64,000 nucleotides of DNA, from contig CAKZYA010000063.1 in NCBI GenBank assembly GCA_937883755.1, positions 124,001-188,000 of the forward strand, given 5' to 3'. Shown in pieces: positions 25,605 to 34,354 of this stretch; the first letter of the stretch is position 1, and the number at the start of each line of letters is the position of its first letter. Both the position numbers and the translations under genes were made by a program. The notes below the pieces were generated by a model, which worked only from the letters and a program-made list of their open reading frames with translations, did no database searches and was not told the DNA's origin. The stretch is from an uncultured Flammeovirgaceae bacterium (GTDB lineage Bacteria > Bacteroidota > Bacteroidia > Cytophagales > Cyclobacteriaceae).

Positions 25605-27839
25605 ATGAAATTTATCGCTTTATTATTAGTCAGTCTAATCGGATGGTGCCTTACCCCTACATTTGCCCAGGTATATCAGGGAAAGTTTGAGCAACTTGAC
25701 CCAGAATTACCTACACCCAATGAGTACCGCTCAGCTTCGGGCGCACCTGGTTACAAATACTGGCAGCAGCAGGCTGATTATAAAATACGCGTTGAGTTGA
25801 ATGATAAAAACCAGTCCATCACTGGCTCCGAAACAATCACCTACTATAATAATTCTCCTGACCCACTTTCGTACCTGTGGTTGCAGCTTGAACAAAATAT
25901 GCGCGCAGCTAACTCAGTGACCCCGCAAATAGAGACTTCCCGAGTACGCGATTCTATTAACACCCGCTTGTTCCAATCGCGGGTAATGCACGATGATGAT
26001 TTTGATGGTGGATACAACATCAAGTCGGTAAAAGATGCTCAAGGAAAAGTTCTGAAGTACCTCATCAACAAAACTATGATGAAGGTAATGCTGACTGAGC
26101 CTCTCCAACCCAATGAACAACTTTCGTTCAGCGTAGATTGGTCGTACAACATTAATGACCGCATGATGAATCGGGGTCGTTCGGGTTATGAATATTTTCC
26201 CGAAGATGGTAATTATGTGTACACTATCGCCCAGTTTTTCCCGCGTATGGCGGTGTACGATGACCTAAATGGCTGGCAAAACAAGCAGTTTCTAGGACAG
26301 GGTGAGTTTGCTCTGACCTTCGGTGATTATGAGGTTGAAATTACTGTACCAGATGATCACATTGTGGCAGCTACGGGTACTATTCAGAATGAAAAAGAAG
26401 TGCTGACTGTCGAGCAACGCCAGCGATTGGAGAAAGCCCGAAAGACGTTCAATAAGCCCGTAATGATCGTTACTGAAGAGGAAGCCGAGGAAAATGAACA
26501 AACCAAATCATCAAGTAAGAAAACCTGGAAATACAGTGCCAGCAATGTGCGCGACTTTGCCTTTGCTACCTCACGTAAGTTTATCTGGGATGCTATGGCG
26601 GTAAAGTTGAACAAGAACCAGCCACTAGCAATGTCATTCTATCCTAAAGAAGGGAATCCTCTGTGGGAGAAAGAGTCCACGTTTGCCGTAAAAAACACCT
26701 TAGAAATCTACTCTAACCGTACTTTTGATTATCCTTACCCAGTTGCTATTTCGGTGCACGCCGCTTCTATTGGTATGGAATATCCAATGATTTGCTTCAA
26801 CTTTGGTCGTCCCGAGCCCGACGGAACCTACTCCGACCGCAAAAAGTGGGGAATGATTTCAGTAATTATCCACGAGGTAGGTCACAACTTCTTCCCGATG
26901 ATTGTGAATTCTGATGAACGACAGTGGACATGGATGGATGAGGGACTGAATACTTTCCTGGAAAATCAGACCGCTGAAGTACACTATCCCGAAATGCCCC
27001 TTCGTTTCGGAACTCCCCAAACCATTGGGAACTACATGTCAGGTAATAAAGATTTTATCCGTCCGGTGATGACCAATTCGGAGCAGATTACACAATTTGG
27101 CTACAATGCCTACGCCAAACCATCAGCTGCCCTTTATGTGCTTCGCAACACGATCATGGGACCCGAACTATTTGATGCAGCATTTAAAGAATACGCTCAG
27201 CGTTGGATGTTTAAACAACCTGGCCCAGCTGACTTTTTCCGCACGATGGAAGATGCTTCGGCGGTAGACTTGGACTGGTTTTGGAGGGGCTGGTTCTACA
27301 CTACTGATTATGTGGATGTGGCCGTAGATGATGTAAAGTGGTACCGAATTGCTAACCCTGAAGCTGAAGTAGAAAAAACGATTTCGGCTGATGAAAGTAC
27401 CATAAGCCAAACTGCTGAAGAAAATACAAACGCTAAAAACTGGCCAGATGCTCCACAAGACATCACAGTCACTGATACTGATGCCCGCTACTTCGGCGAA
27501 TTCCGCAATCGCACCAATGATGATGAAGTTCGCAAGAAATATGGTGATAAGAACCTGTACGAAGTAACCTTCAATAACGAAGGAGGATTAGTAACTCCTT
27601 TGCTAGTAGAATTTACCTACGCTGACGGCTCTACTGAAACCGAATATATTCCCGCCGAAATCTGGCGAAAGAACGAACAGCAGGTTACTAAAGTATTCGC
27701 CAAAGACAAAGAAGCGGTTAAGATTACAGTAGATCCTGGTAAAGCTACGGCGGATGCCAAGACCGAGAATAACGTATTTCCTCGTAAAGAAGAAAAATCG
27801 CGTTTTGAACAGTTTAAGAATGGAGAAGGTCGTGAGTGA
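25605..27839 (+). CDS. M1-family metallopeptidase
   Basis: A 744-residue exported zinc peptidase (signal peptide ending near TFAQ). The zinc site is His423-Glu424-x-x-His427 in IIHEVGHNFF, with the third ligand Glu446 in WMDEGLNTF, spaced as in gluzincins. The exopeptidase motif is modified to IGMEYPMI instead of GAMEN. An N-terminal M1-like beta domain (IRVELNDKNQSITGSETI) precedes it, and about 180 residues of beta-type sequence follow the catalytic domain. It probably digests peptides in the periplasm or at the surface. The gene is monocistronic and convergent with trpS. The GMEYP variant may alter N-terminal amine recognition. Confidence 0.92.
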   Translation: MKFIALLLVSLIGWCLTPTFAQVYQGKFEQLDPELPTPNEYRSASGAPGYKYWQQQADYKIRVELNDKNQSITGSETITYYNNSPDPLSYLWLQLEQNMRAANSVTPQIETSRVRDSINTRLFQSRVMHDDDFDGGYNIKSVKDAQGKVLKYLINKTMMKVMLTEPLQPNEQLSFSVDWSYNINDRMMNRGRSGYEYFPEDGNYVYTIAQFFPRMAVYDDLNGWQNKQFLGQGEFALTFGDYEVEITVPDDHIVAATGTIQNEKEVLTVEQRQRLEKARKTFNKPVMIVTEEEAEENEQTKSSSKKTWKYSASNVRDFAFATSRKFIWDAMAVKLNKNQPLAMSFYPKEGNPLWEKESTFAVKNTLEIYSNRTFDYPYPVAISVHAASIGMEYPMICFNFGRPEPDGTYSDRKKWGMISVIIHEVGHNFFPMIVNSDERQWTWMDEGLNTFLENQTAEVHYPEMPLRFGTPQTIGNYMSGNKDFIRPVMTNSEQITQFGYNAYAKPSAALYVLRNTIMGPELFDAAFKEYAQRWMFKQPGPADFFRTMEDASAVDLDWFWRGWFYTTDYVDVAVDDVKWYRIANPEAEVEKTISADESTISQTAEENTNAKNWPDAPQDITVTDTDARYFGEFRNRTNDDEVRKKYGDKNLYEVTFNNEGGLVTPLLVEFTYADGSTETEYIPAEIWRKNEQQVTKVFAKDKEAVKITVDPGKATADAKTENNVFPRKEEKSRFEQFKNGEGRE

Positions 27840-27901
27840 GGGGTTAGTGATCGATAAGCAAAAGCCAGCAAATTAATGTAGGACTTCCTTCTACTTATCT
27901 T

Positions 27902-28870
27902 TCAGTACCCCAATTTTTCCCGCACTCGGTCTAACACTTCTAAAGCAACTTCGCGGGCTTTGGCTTCGCCTTTTTCCAGTTCCTGGTGTAGTTCAGACAG
28001 GTTGTTCATGTAGTAATCATACTTCTGCCGTTCTTCCGAAAACTGATCTCGGATTAGCTCAAACAAGGCTTGCTTGGCGTGCCCGTAGCCATAATTGCCT
28101 CCTTCATAGTTTGCTCGCATCTCAGCGATTTGCTCGTCATTAGCTAATAGACTATATAACGCAAATACCGTATCTCCCTCCGTTTTTTTCGGTTCCTCAA
28201 GGGGAGTACTGTCAGTGATGATCGACATAATCTGCTTACGCAGCTTCTTTTCGGGTAGAAAGATGTCAATCGTATTTTGATACGACTTACTCATTTTTTG
28301 CCCGTCCGTGCCGGGAATCACCATTCGGCTTTCATCAATCTTAGCCTCAGGAATCACGAAGGTTTCTCCGTACTGATGATTAAAAGCCGAAGCCATATCC
28401 CGGGTCATCTCCAGATGCTGTTGCTGATCTTTGCCTACCGGCACAAAGTTGGCATCGTACAAAATGATGTCCGAAGCCATCAGTACCGGATAGGTGAATA
28501 ATCCAGCATTCACATCGGATAAACGGTCAGCTTTGTCCTTAAACGAGTGGGCATTGGCTAGCATCGGGTAAGGTGTGAGGCAGTTTAAATACCAGGTTAG
28601 CTCACAGACTTGGGGAATCTTGGATTGGCGGTAAAACACATTTTTCTCGGTATCGAAACCACAAGCCAACCAGGCCGCCGCTACTGCATTTACGTTCGCC
28701 TGCCGAGTTTCAGCATCTTTGATAGTGGTAAGCGAATGCAAATCAGCAATGAAGAAAAATGACTCATTACCTTCATCGCGAGAAAGCTCAATAGCGGGCT
28801 GAATCGCCCCCAAGATATTTCCCAAATGTGGTTTCCCCGAACTCTGTATTCCTGTAAGTATCCGTGCCAT
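27902..28870 (-). CDS. trpS: Tryptophan--tRNA ligase
   Basis: A 322-residue class I aminoacyl-tRNA synthetase that charges tRNA-Trp. The HIGH-type motif is PHLGNILGAI near residue 15 and the KMSKS motif is GQKMSKSYQN near residue 195. The Trp-pocket segments GIQSSGKPHLGN and VGKDQQQHLEMTRDMA are intact. The length is normal for bacterial TrpRS. It is transcribed alone from a region that contains a REP-like repeat. Confidence 0.97.
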   Translation of the reverse strand: MARILTGIQSSGKPHLGNILGAIQPAIELSRDEGNESFFFIADLHSLTTIKDAETRQANVNAVAAAWLACGFDTEKNVFYRQSKIPQVCELTWYLNCLTPYPMLANAHSFKDKADRLSDVNAGLFTYPVLMASDIILYDANFVPVGKDQQQHLEMTRDMASAFNHQYGETFVIPEAKIDESRMVIPGTDGQKMSKSYQNTIDIFLPEKKLRKQIMSIITDSTPLEEPKKTEGDTVFALYSLLANDEQIAEMRANYEGGNYGYGHAKQALFELIRDQFSEERQKYDYYMNNLSELHQELEKGEAKAREVALEVLDRVREKLGY

Positions 28871-28886
28871 ATCAATTATTGTAACC

Positions 28887-28994
28887 CGTCATCGCGACCC
28901 TGGTCTTGAGCCGGGGTCAGCGATCTCCTTCAAACTAACGTTAATCTTCAAAAGGGGAGGCTACTACCCCCAGTTTCCCGGGGTCGTAGTGACG
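28887..28994. repeat. REP/MITE-like inverted repeat element
   Basis: The outer arms CGTCATCGCGACCC (28887-28900) and GGGTCGTAGTGACG (28981-28994) pair at 11 of 14 positions. Inside lies a second near-palindrome, GACCCTGG...CCGGGGTC (28896-28918). The sequence is GC-rich against an AT-rich background and recalls the GTCATTGCGA-type intergenic repeats found in many bacteria. It sits between the divergent trpS and 29145 genes. Confidence 0.5.
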
Positions 28995-29144
28995 CTATTT
29001 ATAGTTTCTTTTTCTGCAAAATAAGGTAAAATATCACGTATAACCGAAAAATGGAACTACACCTGAACTTTTAAATCTAAATTCGTTTTGCGAGAGGGGA
29101 TGGATTGAGTCATTGTAGAAATGTTATTGATTCTATAGAACGAG

Positions 29145-29591
29145 ATGAAAAGAAAGTTCACAGTTATATTTATTATAATATTAGCTGGATGCACAAACAA
29201 CCCGCATACTACCGTTTCAAATGTAAACTCGAAATCTTCTGATTCAGAAGAATTTGATAAATTTCTGACTAAGTTTAATAATGACTCGGTTTTCCAAATC
29301 AGCAACATCAAATTTCCTTTTCTAATCGAGTCGTACGAGATGGGTGATAATGGTGAAGATATTCCTGTTCAAGAGTTTATTGACCGAACGGAATGGAATA
29401 TCATTAACCTACAGTATAAAGACGACTACAGGCATAGTAAAGTAGATGCTTATACTCAGGAAATAAAATATTCAGTAGATACAGTAGCAATTGAAGTAAG
29501 AGGTATTGACAATGGAATGTATTTTAGATATGACTTCATCAAGAAAGGTAAAAGTTGGATCTTAATATCATTAACAGACTGGTCAACCTAA
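29145..29591 (+). CDS. Hypothetical lipoprotein
   Basis: A 148-residue protein with a short lipoprotein signal (FIIILAGC, Cys16) and a polar mature part rich in Asp, Ser and Asn. Residues 30-130 look like a single beta domain (YSVDTVAIEVRGIDNGMYFRYDFIKKGKSWILISLTDWS), perhaps of the small periplasmic NTF2-like or DUF4348-like type, but I cannot name it. It lies between the REP-like element and the DUF1573 gene. Codon use looks A/T-rich compared with its neighbours, which may indicate a lineage-specific gene. Confidence 0.65.
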   Translation: MKRKFTVIFIIILAGCTNNPHTTVSNVNSKSSDSEEFDKFLTKFNNDSVFQISNIKFPFLIESYEMGDNGEDIPVQEFIDRTEWNIINLQYKDDYRHSKVDAYTQEIKYSVDTVAIEVRGIDNGMYFRYDFIKKGKSWILISLTDWST

Positions 29592-29653
29592 TCAAAATAT
29601 CTCGCATAATAATTGTTCATTCATATAAAAAGCATAGAAATCAAACTCGAGTC

Positions 29654-30769
29654 ATGAAAAAGCAACTATCATTTGTGTTCACTTTTTTGCTGGCAGTAAG
29701 CATCGCCGTATCCACGGTGGCCACTGCCCAAAGTTCAGTATTAACCTTTAAAACTACTGACCATGATTTTGGTACAGTGAGGGAAGAAGGCGGGCCTATT
29801 TCGCATGAGTTTGTGTTTACCAACACTGGAAAAGCTGCTGTTATCATCAACAATGTGAAGGCCTCCTGCGGCTGTACTACTCCCAGTTGGACGAAAGAAC
29901 CCGTAGCCCCCGGTGAAAAAGGAACTATTGTCGCGCAGTACAACCCACAAAATCGCCCGGGTGCGTTCCGAAAATCTATCACAGTTACATCTAATGCTGA
30001 TCCTAGCACAAGCGTACTATACATTAAGGGTAACGTAACCCCCAAGCCTAAAACCCCGCAGGATGACTACCCCACCGCAATGGGTAAACTTCGGGTAAAA
30101 TATCGTTCATTTAATATGGGAAAGGTGCTAACAAAAGAACCCGTAGAGAAAACATTTGATGTATTTAACGATAGTGATGCACCCGTAACTTTTGCTACTA
30201 ATGTGGTTACACCTGGTCATATCTCGGTAGATATTCAACCGCAAACCTTGCAGCCTAAGCAAAAAGGCGCCATCAAAGTAACTTATAATGCCACTGATGC
30301 GGTAGAACGCAAGCGCTTAGGATTCTCTACCGACCGTATTCGCCTGTTTACCGACGAAGAAAATGATAGTCTGAAAGAGTTTACCGTAATGGCTACTGTA
30401 GAAGAATACTTTGAGCCACTTACCGAAGACCAATTAGCGAAGGCTCCTAAGTTATCATTTGCAGAAAAAAAGCATGATTTCGGAAAAATTTCACAAGATG
30501 AGAAAGTAACTACTGATTTTACCTTTACCAATACTGGGAAAAGTGACTTGAACATACGCTCTACTAAGGCCAACTGCGGTTGTACTGTTTCTAATCCAGA
30601 CAAAGACACACTAGCTCCCGGTGAAAGCAGTAAAATCAGCGTAACGTTCAATCCGCGCGGGCGACGAGGCAAGCAAAGCAAAGTGATTACCGTTTTTTCC
30701 AACGATCCCTCAGCTCCTACCCAGCAGGTGAGCATCACTGCTAATGTGGATGCTCCGGCTGGGCAATAG
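29654..30769 (+). CDS. DUF1573 protein with three ASH/MSP-like domains
   Basis: The start is taken at ATG 29654 because it opens a clean signal peptide (KKQLSFVFTFLLAVSIAVST...ATAQ); the frame is open further upstream but encodes no sensible signal. The mature part has three immunoglobulin-like domains of about 110 residues. Domains one and three are typical DUF1573, with HDFGTV/I, FTNTGK and a CGCT motif (ASCGCTTPSW, ANCGCTVSNP); the middle domain lacks the CGCT. DUF1573 proteins are abundant periplasmic or surface proteins in Bacteroidota of unknown role. A strong terminator-like hairpin follows at 30813. The gene is probably monocistronic. Confidence 0.9.
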   Translation: MKKQLSFVFTFLLAVSIAVSTVATAQSSVLTFKTTDHDFGTVREEGGPISHEFVFTNTGKAAVIINNVKASCGCTTPSWTKEPVAPGEKGTIVAQYNPQNRPGAFRKSITVTSNADPSTSVLYIKGNVTPKPKTPQDDYPTAMGKLRVKYRSFNMGKVLTKEPVEKTFDVFNDSDAPVTFATNVVTPGHISVDIQPQTLQPKQKGAIKVTYNATDAVERKRLGFSTDRIRLFTDEENDSLKEFTVMATVEEYFEPLTEDQLAKAPKLSFAEKKHDFGKISQDEKVTTDFTFTNTGKSDLNIRSTKANCGCTVSNPDKDTLAPGESSKISVTFNPRGRRGKQSKVITVFSNDPSAPTQQVSITANVDAPAGQ

Positions 30770-30802
30770 AAGATGAATTTGAAGGCATCCCCAGATGAGT
30801 GC

Positions 30803-30856
30803 AATGAATTCCGAGGGTCTCCCTCTTTTTAAGTGCAGGAGATGCCGGAATTCATT
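30803..30856. repeat. 11-base inverted repeat spanning the convergent gap
   Basis: AATGAATTCCG (30803-30813) and CGGAATTCATT (30846-30856) pair perfectly, enclosing the terminator hairpin. A further weaker repeat, TGCCGGA...TCCGGCA, follows. This could terminate the minus-strand operon or be a mobile repeat. Confidence 0.45.
30813..30830 (+). terminator. Intrinsic terminator after the DUF1573 gene
   Basis: GAGGG, loop TCT, CCCTC, then TTTTT: a compact hairpin with a T run, 43 bases behind the stop of the plus-strand gene. Confidence 0.5.
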
Positions 30857-30876
30857 TCATGCATCCGGCAAACCAA

Positions 30877-32178
30877 TTAGCGCGGTAGTATCTTATCAGT
30901 CAATTGGTTAGCCAGCTCTTCTAGATTGGTGTCTAGCACCGTATCGTTTACAGATAATACGGATTCTACCATTTCTTCCGGCAACTGGTTCGCGCCGTAG
31001 TAAGCACCTAGAATTGCTCCGGTCACGGCAGCGGTGGTATCATTATCGCGACCAAAATTCACCACAAAAGCCATTGATTGAGTAAAGTCAAAGTCGCAGA
31101 ACAGTAGGGCGGTGAGATTCACCAGAAAGATCTCCCCAGCGTGGAAGGGCATATCCTGATTTTTAGCATCTAACAACGAAAATGCTCGTTGCATCTGCCA
31201 GTAAGAAAGCGTATCTAACGTAGTATTTGCTGGAAGCTCAACAACAATATCTTCACCCTCAGACAAAGGTTGCTTGGCTTGATGCACAATTCGGCGGGCA
31301 TCTTTAAGTAGGCGATAGGCAGTTCTTCCCACCAGTCGACTTTTGAAGTAACCATGAGGATCAACATCGCGCATAGTGTTCATGACTGTTTCAGGAGTTG
31401 CGTCGGGTTGCATGGCAGCGGCAACCATGGCTCCTACCAATCCACTAACATCTCGGGCGTAGCCCAAGTCAAAAATAGCTAGTTTGTAGGTTTCTTCGTA
31501 GGCTTGTTCAGGTTGAGCAGGATAAAACGAGCCGATGCTAGGGGCGTACAGCATTCCGGCGCAAGTCATTTCTCCGCCGTAGAAGCGGCTAAGGGCAAAA
31601 GAATACTCATCTAAATCGCCTTCGGCGTAGGGCTTGGCTACTCGTGCCCACTCTTGCAACCAAGCCATCCGACGAACATTGATCTCAAAAGGTTCGGGAT
31701 CAAAGCTATCAGTTTGCTTCAATTGCTGAATTTCTTGCTCATACTTCTTTACGATAAACTCAGAAAAATCTTTCGCACTAAGCTCTTCAGATTGCGTGAG
31801 CAAAAATTCCGTGAGCAGCTTTTTCCAGCGGGTATCATCAGTAGTGCCCCCGGCAGGTAGGTTATAACCCCAAGTGCCCTCGGCAGAAGGTTCGCGCACC
31901 ATCGTATCTAACTTTTCTACAAAGCCGTAATCAATAGAAATGTCTTCTCGCGACCACATTTCGGTAGGGGCTCCCATAGCATCGCCAATAGCCGAACCCA
32001 CCAGCATGCCTAACACTTTGTCGTACAATGCGTCGCGAGAAAATATAACCGAAATTGTATCCTTTTTAATCATCACAGAATCGTCTACTGATGTTTCAGA
32101 AGATGGCTTTGTAGAAGAGGGATTACATCCCCAAATCCATGTCGTCACAACTGCAAAAGCAAAAATCCAGCTTTTCAT
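30877..32178 (-). CDS. Exported ADP-ribosylglycohydrolase-family lipoprotein
   Basis: A 433-residue protein with a lipoprotein signal (TTWIWGC, Cys18) and an all-helical ADP-ribosylglycohydrolase (ARH/DraG) domain. The metal-binding motifs are visible: VGSAIGDAMGAPTE near residue 62, GTTDDTRW near residue 112, and GRDNDTTAAVTGAILGAYYG near residue 385. ARH-family enzymes remove ADP-ribose from proteins or related groups using two Mg ions. A lipidated, exported member is notable because most known substrates are cytosolic. It follows an aminoglycoside-phosphotransferase-fold kinase gene after six bases, so the two form an operon. The real substrate may be a nucleoside-like compound instead of protein. 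Confidence 0.88.
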   Translation of the reverse strand: MKSWIFAFAVVTTWIWGCNPSSTKPSSETSVDDSVMIKKDTISVIFSRDALYDKVLGMLVGSAIGDAMGAPTEMWSREDISIDYGFVEKLDTMVREPSAEGTWGYNLPAGGTTDDTRWKKLLTEFLLTQSEELSAKDFSEFIVKKYEQEIQQLKQTDSFDPEPFEINVRRMAWLQEWARVAKPYAEGDLDEYSFALSRFYGGEMTCAGMLYAPSIGSFYPAQPEQAYEETYKLAIFDLGYARDVSGLVGAMVAAAMQPDATPETVMNTMRDVDPHGYFKSRLVGRTAYRLLKDARRIVHQAKQPLSEGEDIVVELPANTTLDTLSYWQMQRAFSLLDAKNQDMPFHAGEIFLVNLTALLFCDFDFTQSMAFVVNFGRDNDTTAAVTGAILGAYYGANQLPEEMVESVLSVNDTVLDTNLEELANQLTDKILPR

Positions 32179-32184
32179 ATTTTC

Positions 32185-33234
32185 CTAATATTGCTGTATC
32201 CAATTAGTAGCCTGAGTCAGCAAACTACGCTTTTCTTCCAAAGAGAGAGATAAAGGTAACTGAGCTAGTCCAATAATTCTTCGCAGAATTTCCACACCAC
32301 TGTAAGCACACTGTAATGATTCATCATAACCATCAGGCTGATTATACTCATCTAAAACCTGTTGAACAAGCTCTGATGAGGCTTCAGACATCACCAAATG
32401 AGCAACCATCACCCCAATGTCAAATTCAGGATCACCTAAAAAGGCAAATTCAGGATCAATAATAGCAATATTAGAAGTAGTTTTCAGCCAACTACCGGGA
32501 TAATAGTCGCCGTGCAGCAAAGTGTTTCCAGCGGCTAAGTACCGTTCACCCAAGCGAGTGATTTTAGCTTTTAGCTCTTCGTTTCGCTTATATTTCAATG
32601 AAACTTCTTGCAATCCAGGCTGCACATCATTCAGATTAAATCCGTTGTTTTCCAGAAAGGGATAGTTGAAAATATGTTCGTGATTCAGCTCTTTCATCGC
32701 TTGGTTAGCTGGAACATTTACTGATACAGTACTCGAGCGAATTTGATGAAGCTGAGAAATGAAGACAGTCAACGTGCTAATTTCCTCCCTAGTAATGGAT
32801 TTCCCTTTTTGGTAGAGATCAGTGAAGTCACTTCCGTTGCCTAAATCTTCCAATGCTAAAAGAAATTGTTCAGCATCATATCCAATCAGATTAGGGGTAG
32901 AGGCTTTCAGCTTGTTGTAAGTAGCAATCAGCTCATAAAATGTAGCTTCTACCTCAACCCGATTCATCGGAGCGGCTACCTGAGGGTACTTATTTACCCA
33001 GGGACGAGGTTGCTTCACGATAAATCGTTGTTGGTCAGTAATGACCCGCACTACCACGTTCATATTACCCTCTCCGGGCTTTTCTAGTGATACAATTTTC
33101 TCATTAGCATCTATCCACTTTTGATGATGCAGGTATTCCTCAAGCGCACCACTATTTTCTAGTGAAAGATAGAGCACATCAGAAAACTGCTGGCAAAATT
33201 TCTCTTGAAGTTCATCCATACTCAAATCTACCAA
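32185..33234 (-). CDS. Aminoglycoside phosphotransferase-fold kinase, methylthioribose kinase-like
   Basis: A 349-residue protein-kinase-like small-molecule kinase. The N-lobe lysine lies in QRFIVKQPRPWV near residue 75. The catalytic loop reads LLHGDYYPGSW and the metal-binding segment IDPEFAFLGDPEFDIGVMVAHL, which closely recalls S-methyl-5-thioribose kinase (DPEFAFYGPMGFDIG in that family, from memory). Methionine-salvage partners such as mtnA are not adjacent. It is upstream of, and six bases from, the exported ADP-ribosylglycohydrolase, suggesting a shared pathway involving a ribose-containing compound. Annotation as a generic phosphotransferase is safer than naming mtnK. Confidence 0.8.
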   Translation of the reverse strand: MVDLSMDELQEKFCQQFSDVLYLSLENSGALEEYLHHQKWIDANEKIVSLEKPGEGNMNVVVRVITDQQRFIVKQPRPWVNKYPQVAAPMNRVEVEATFYELIATYNKLKASTPNLIGYDAEQFLLALEDLGNGSDFTDLYQKGKSITREEISTLTVFISQLHQIRSSTVSVNVPANQAMKELNHEHIFNYPFLENNGFNLNDVQPGLQEVSLKYKRNEELKAKITRLGERYLAAGNTLLHGDYYPGSWLKTTSNIAIIDPEFAFLGDPEFDIGVMVAHLVMSEASSELVQQVLDEYNQPDGYDESLQCAYSGVEILRRIIGLAQLPLSLSLEEKRSLLTQATNWIQQY

Positions 33235-33426
33235 GTTTCCCGGGAGTAGAAAAGGTTAGTAGAGCTATTTGTCTGATTGGTAACAGTGTTAAAGATTCTC
33301 TTTCAATTTGATTGTCTATTCTGATACTATTCTGAGAATCACCCACTTAGTGTGCTGATAAAATCGAAAATGAAAGAATTTATTACTCTAAAATTACACA
33401 TAGCCAGAAATATTACTTTAGAGCAT

Positions 33427-33434
33427 TAATTTTG
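33427..33434 (+). promoter_or_regulatory. -7 element upstream of the 33460 lipoprotein
   Basis: TAATTTTG matches TAnnTTTG, 26 bases before the ATG. No TTG at -33 is seen. Confidence 0.3.
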
Positions 33435-33459
33435 TATTATTCAAGTAAAAAATATTATT

Positions 33460-34296
33460 ATGAAACAGTGGATCTATACTTGGACAGCGCGTATGACCGC
33501 AGTGGTTATGCTAACTGGTATTCTCTTGACCAGTTGTAATAAGGAGGAAGATATGGTGAGCGACCCAGGAACAGCCCCGGCTATACCACCTTCGTCTAGT
33601 TTTGTGCTAGACTTCTCTACTTTCCCCAGTGAGCAAAGCAATAATGGTCGTTTGGAGGAAAGTAAGTGGCACTACGGTTATGCTGCTTTGAATTTTGCCT
33701 TCTGGCAATCTTTAGTGGGGTTACAAATGGCGGTTCCTGTATTGGCTTTTAAAGCTTCTTTCGATCAGGAAGCAGTATACATTCCCAGTGAGCAACGCTG
33801 GAATTGGAGCTACGAAGTATCGGACGGCACTCATACTTACGAAGCCAACTTGTACGCCAAGCCTACTGACGGAAAAATTAATTGGGAAATGTATATTTCT
33901 AAAAGTGAGGCATACGAAAATTTCTTGTGGTATAAAGGCACCTCTTCACTAGATGGATTGGGGGGAAGCTGGACGGTTAGCGTTGAACCTGAGAAAAATC
34001 CCCGAGAAGCATTATTCATTGAATGGACCAAGGAGAATGAAGAGGTAGCTAGTATTCGGTATACAGTAATTGATAAGGATAGCGACCAAGTAGATAGCTA
34101 TATCAAATACGGTAAAACAGATGGTAGCGATTTTGACTCATTTTACCACGTTTACTTAGCTAAGGATAACAATCTCATGAAAATAGATTATAACTCTGAA
34201 ACTAAAGCGGGACGGGTTCAAAGTCCAGGACATTATAAGGACGATGAGTGGCGCTGCTGGAATAGTGAACTGATTGATGTAAAATGTGACCAGTAG
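33460..34296 (+). CDS. Hypothetical lipoprotein
   Basis: A 278-residue exported protein with a lipoprotein signal (ILLTSC, near residue 26) followed by an acidic linker. The mature part looks like one beta-sandwich: repeated aromatic strands (WNWSYEVSDGTHTYEANLYAK, then NWEMYIS, SWTVSVEPE, IRYTVIDKD) end in a small Cys/Trp-rich tail (EWRCWNSELIDVKCD). I cannot assign a family. It is monocistronic and ends in a strong bidirectional terminator shared with yceI. Confidence 0.75.
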   Translation: MKQWIYTWTARMTAVVMLTGILLTSCNKEEDMVSDPGTAPAIPPSSSFVLDFSTFPSEQSNNGRLEESKWHYGYAALNFAFWQSLVGLQMAVPVLAFKASFDQEAVYIPSEQRWNWSYEVSDGTHTYEANLYAKPTDGKINWEMYISKSEAYENFLWYKGTSSLDGLGGSWTVSVEPEKNPREALFIEWTKENEEVASIRYTVIDKDSDQVDSYIKYGKTDGSDFDSFYHVYLAKDNNLMKIDYNSETKAGRVQSPGHYKDDEWRCWNSELIDVKCDQ

Positions 34297-34303
34297 AAAG
34301 AAA

Positions 34304-34330
34304 AAAAGGATGCCTAGTCGGCATCCTTTT
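34304..34330. terminator. Bidirectional intrinsic terminator
   Basis: AAAAGGATGCC (34304-34314), loop TAGTC, GGCATCCTTTT (34320-34330): a perfect 11-base stem with A and T tails. It lies between the convergent lipoprotein and YceI genes and can serve both. Confidence 0.85.
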
Positions 34331-34354
34331 CTATTTTAAGTTTTTTATCGTAAG

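Noticed and set aside
29555-29653. Longer N-terminus for the DUF1573 protein
   Set aside because: The upstream 33 codons overlap the previous gene and precede a normal signal peptide at 29654.
32185-33234. Naming the kinase as an antibiotic resistance gene
   Set aside because: The fold is shared by many small-molecule kinases, and the DPEFAF motif points to a methylthioribose-kinase-like enzyme.
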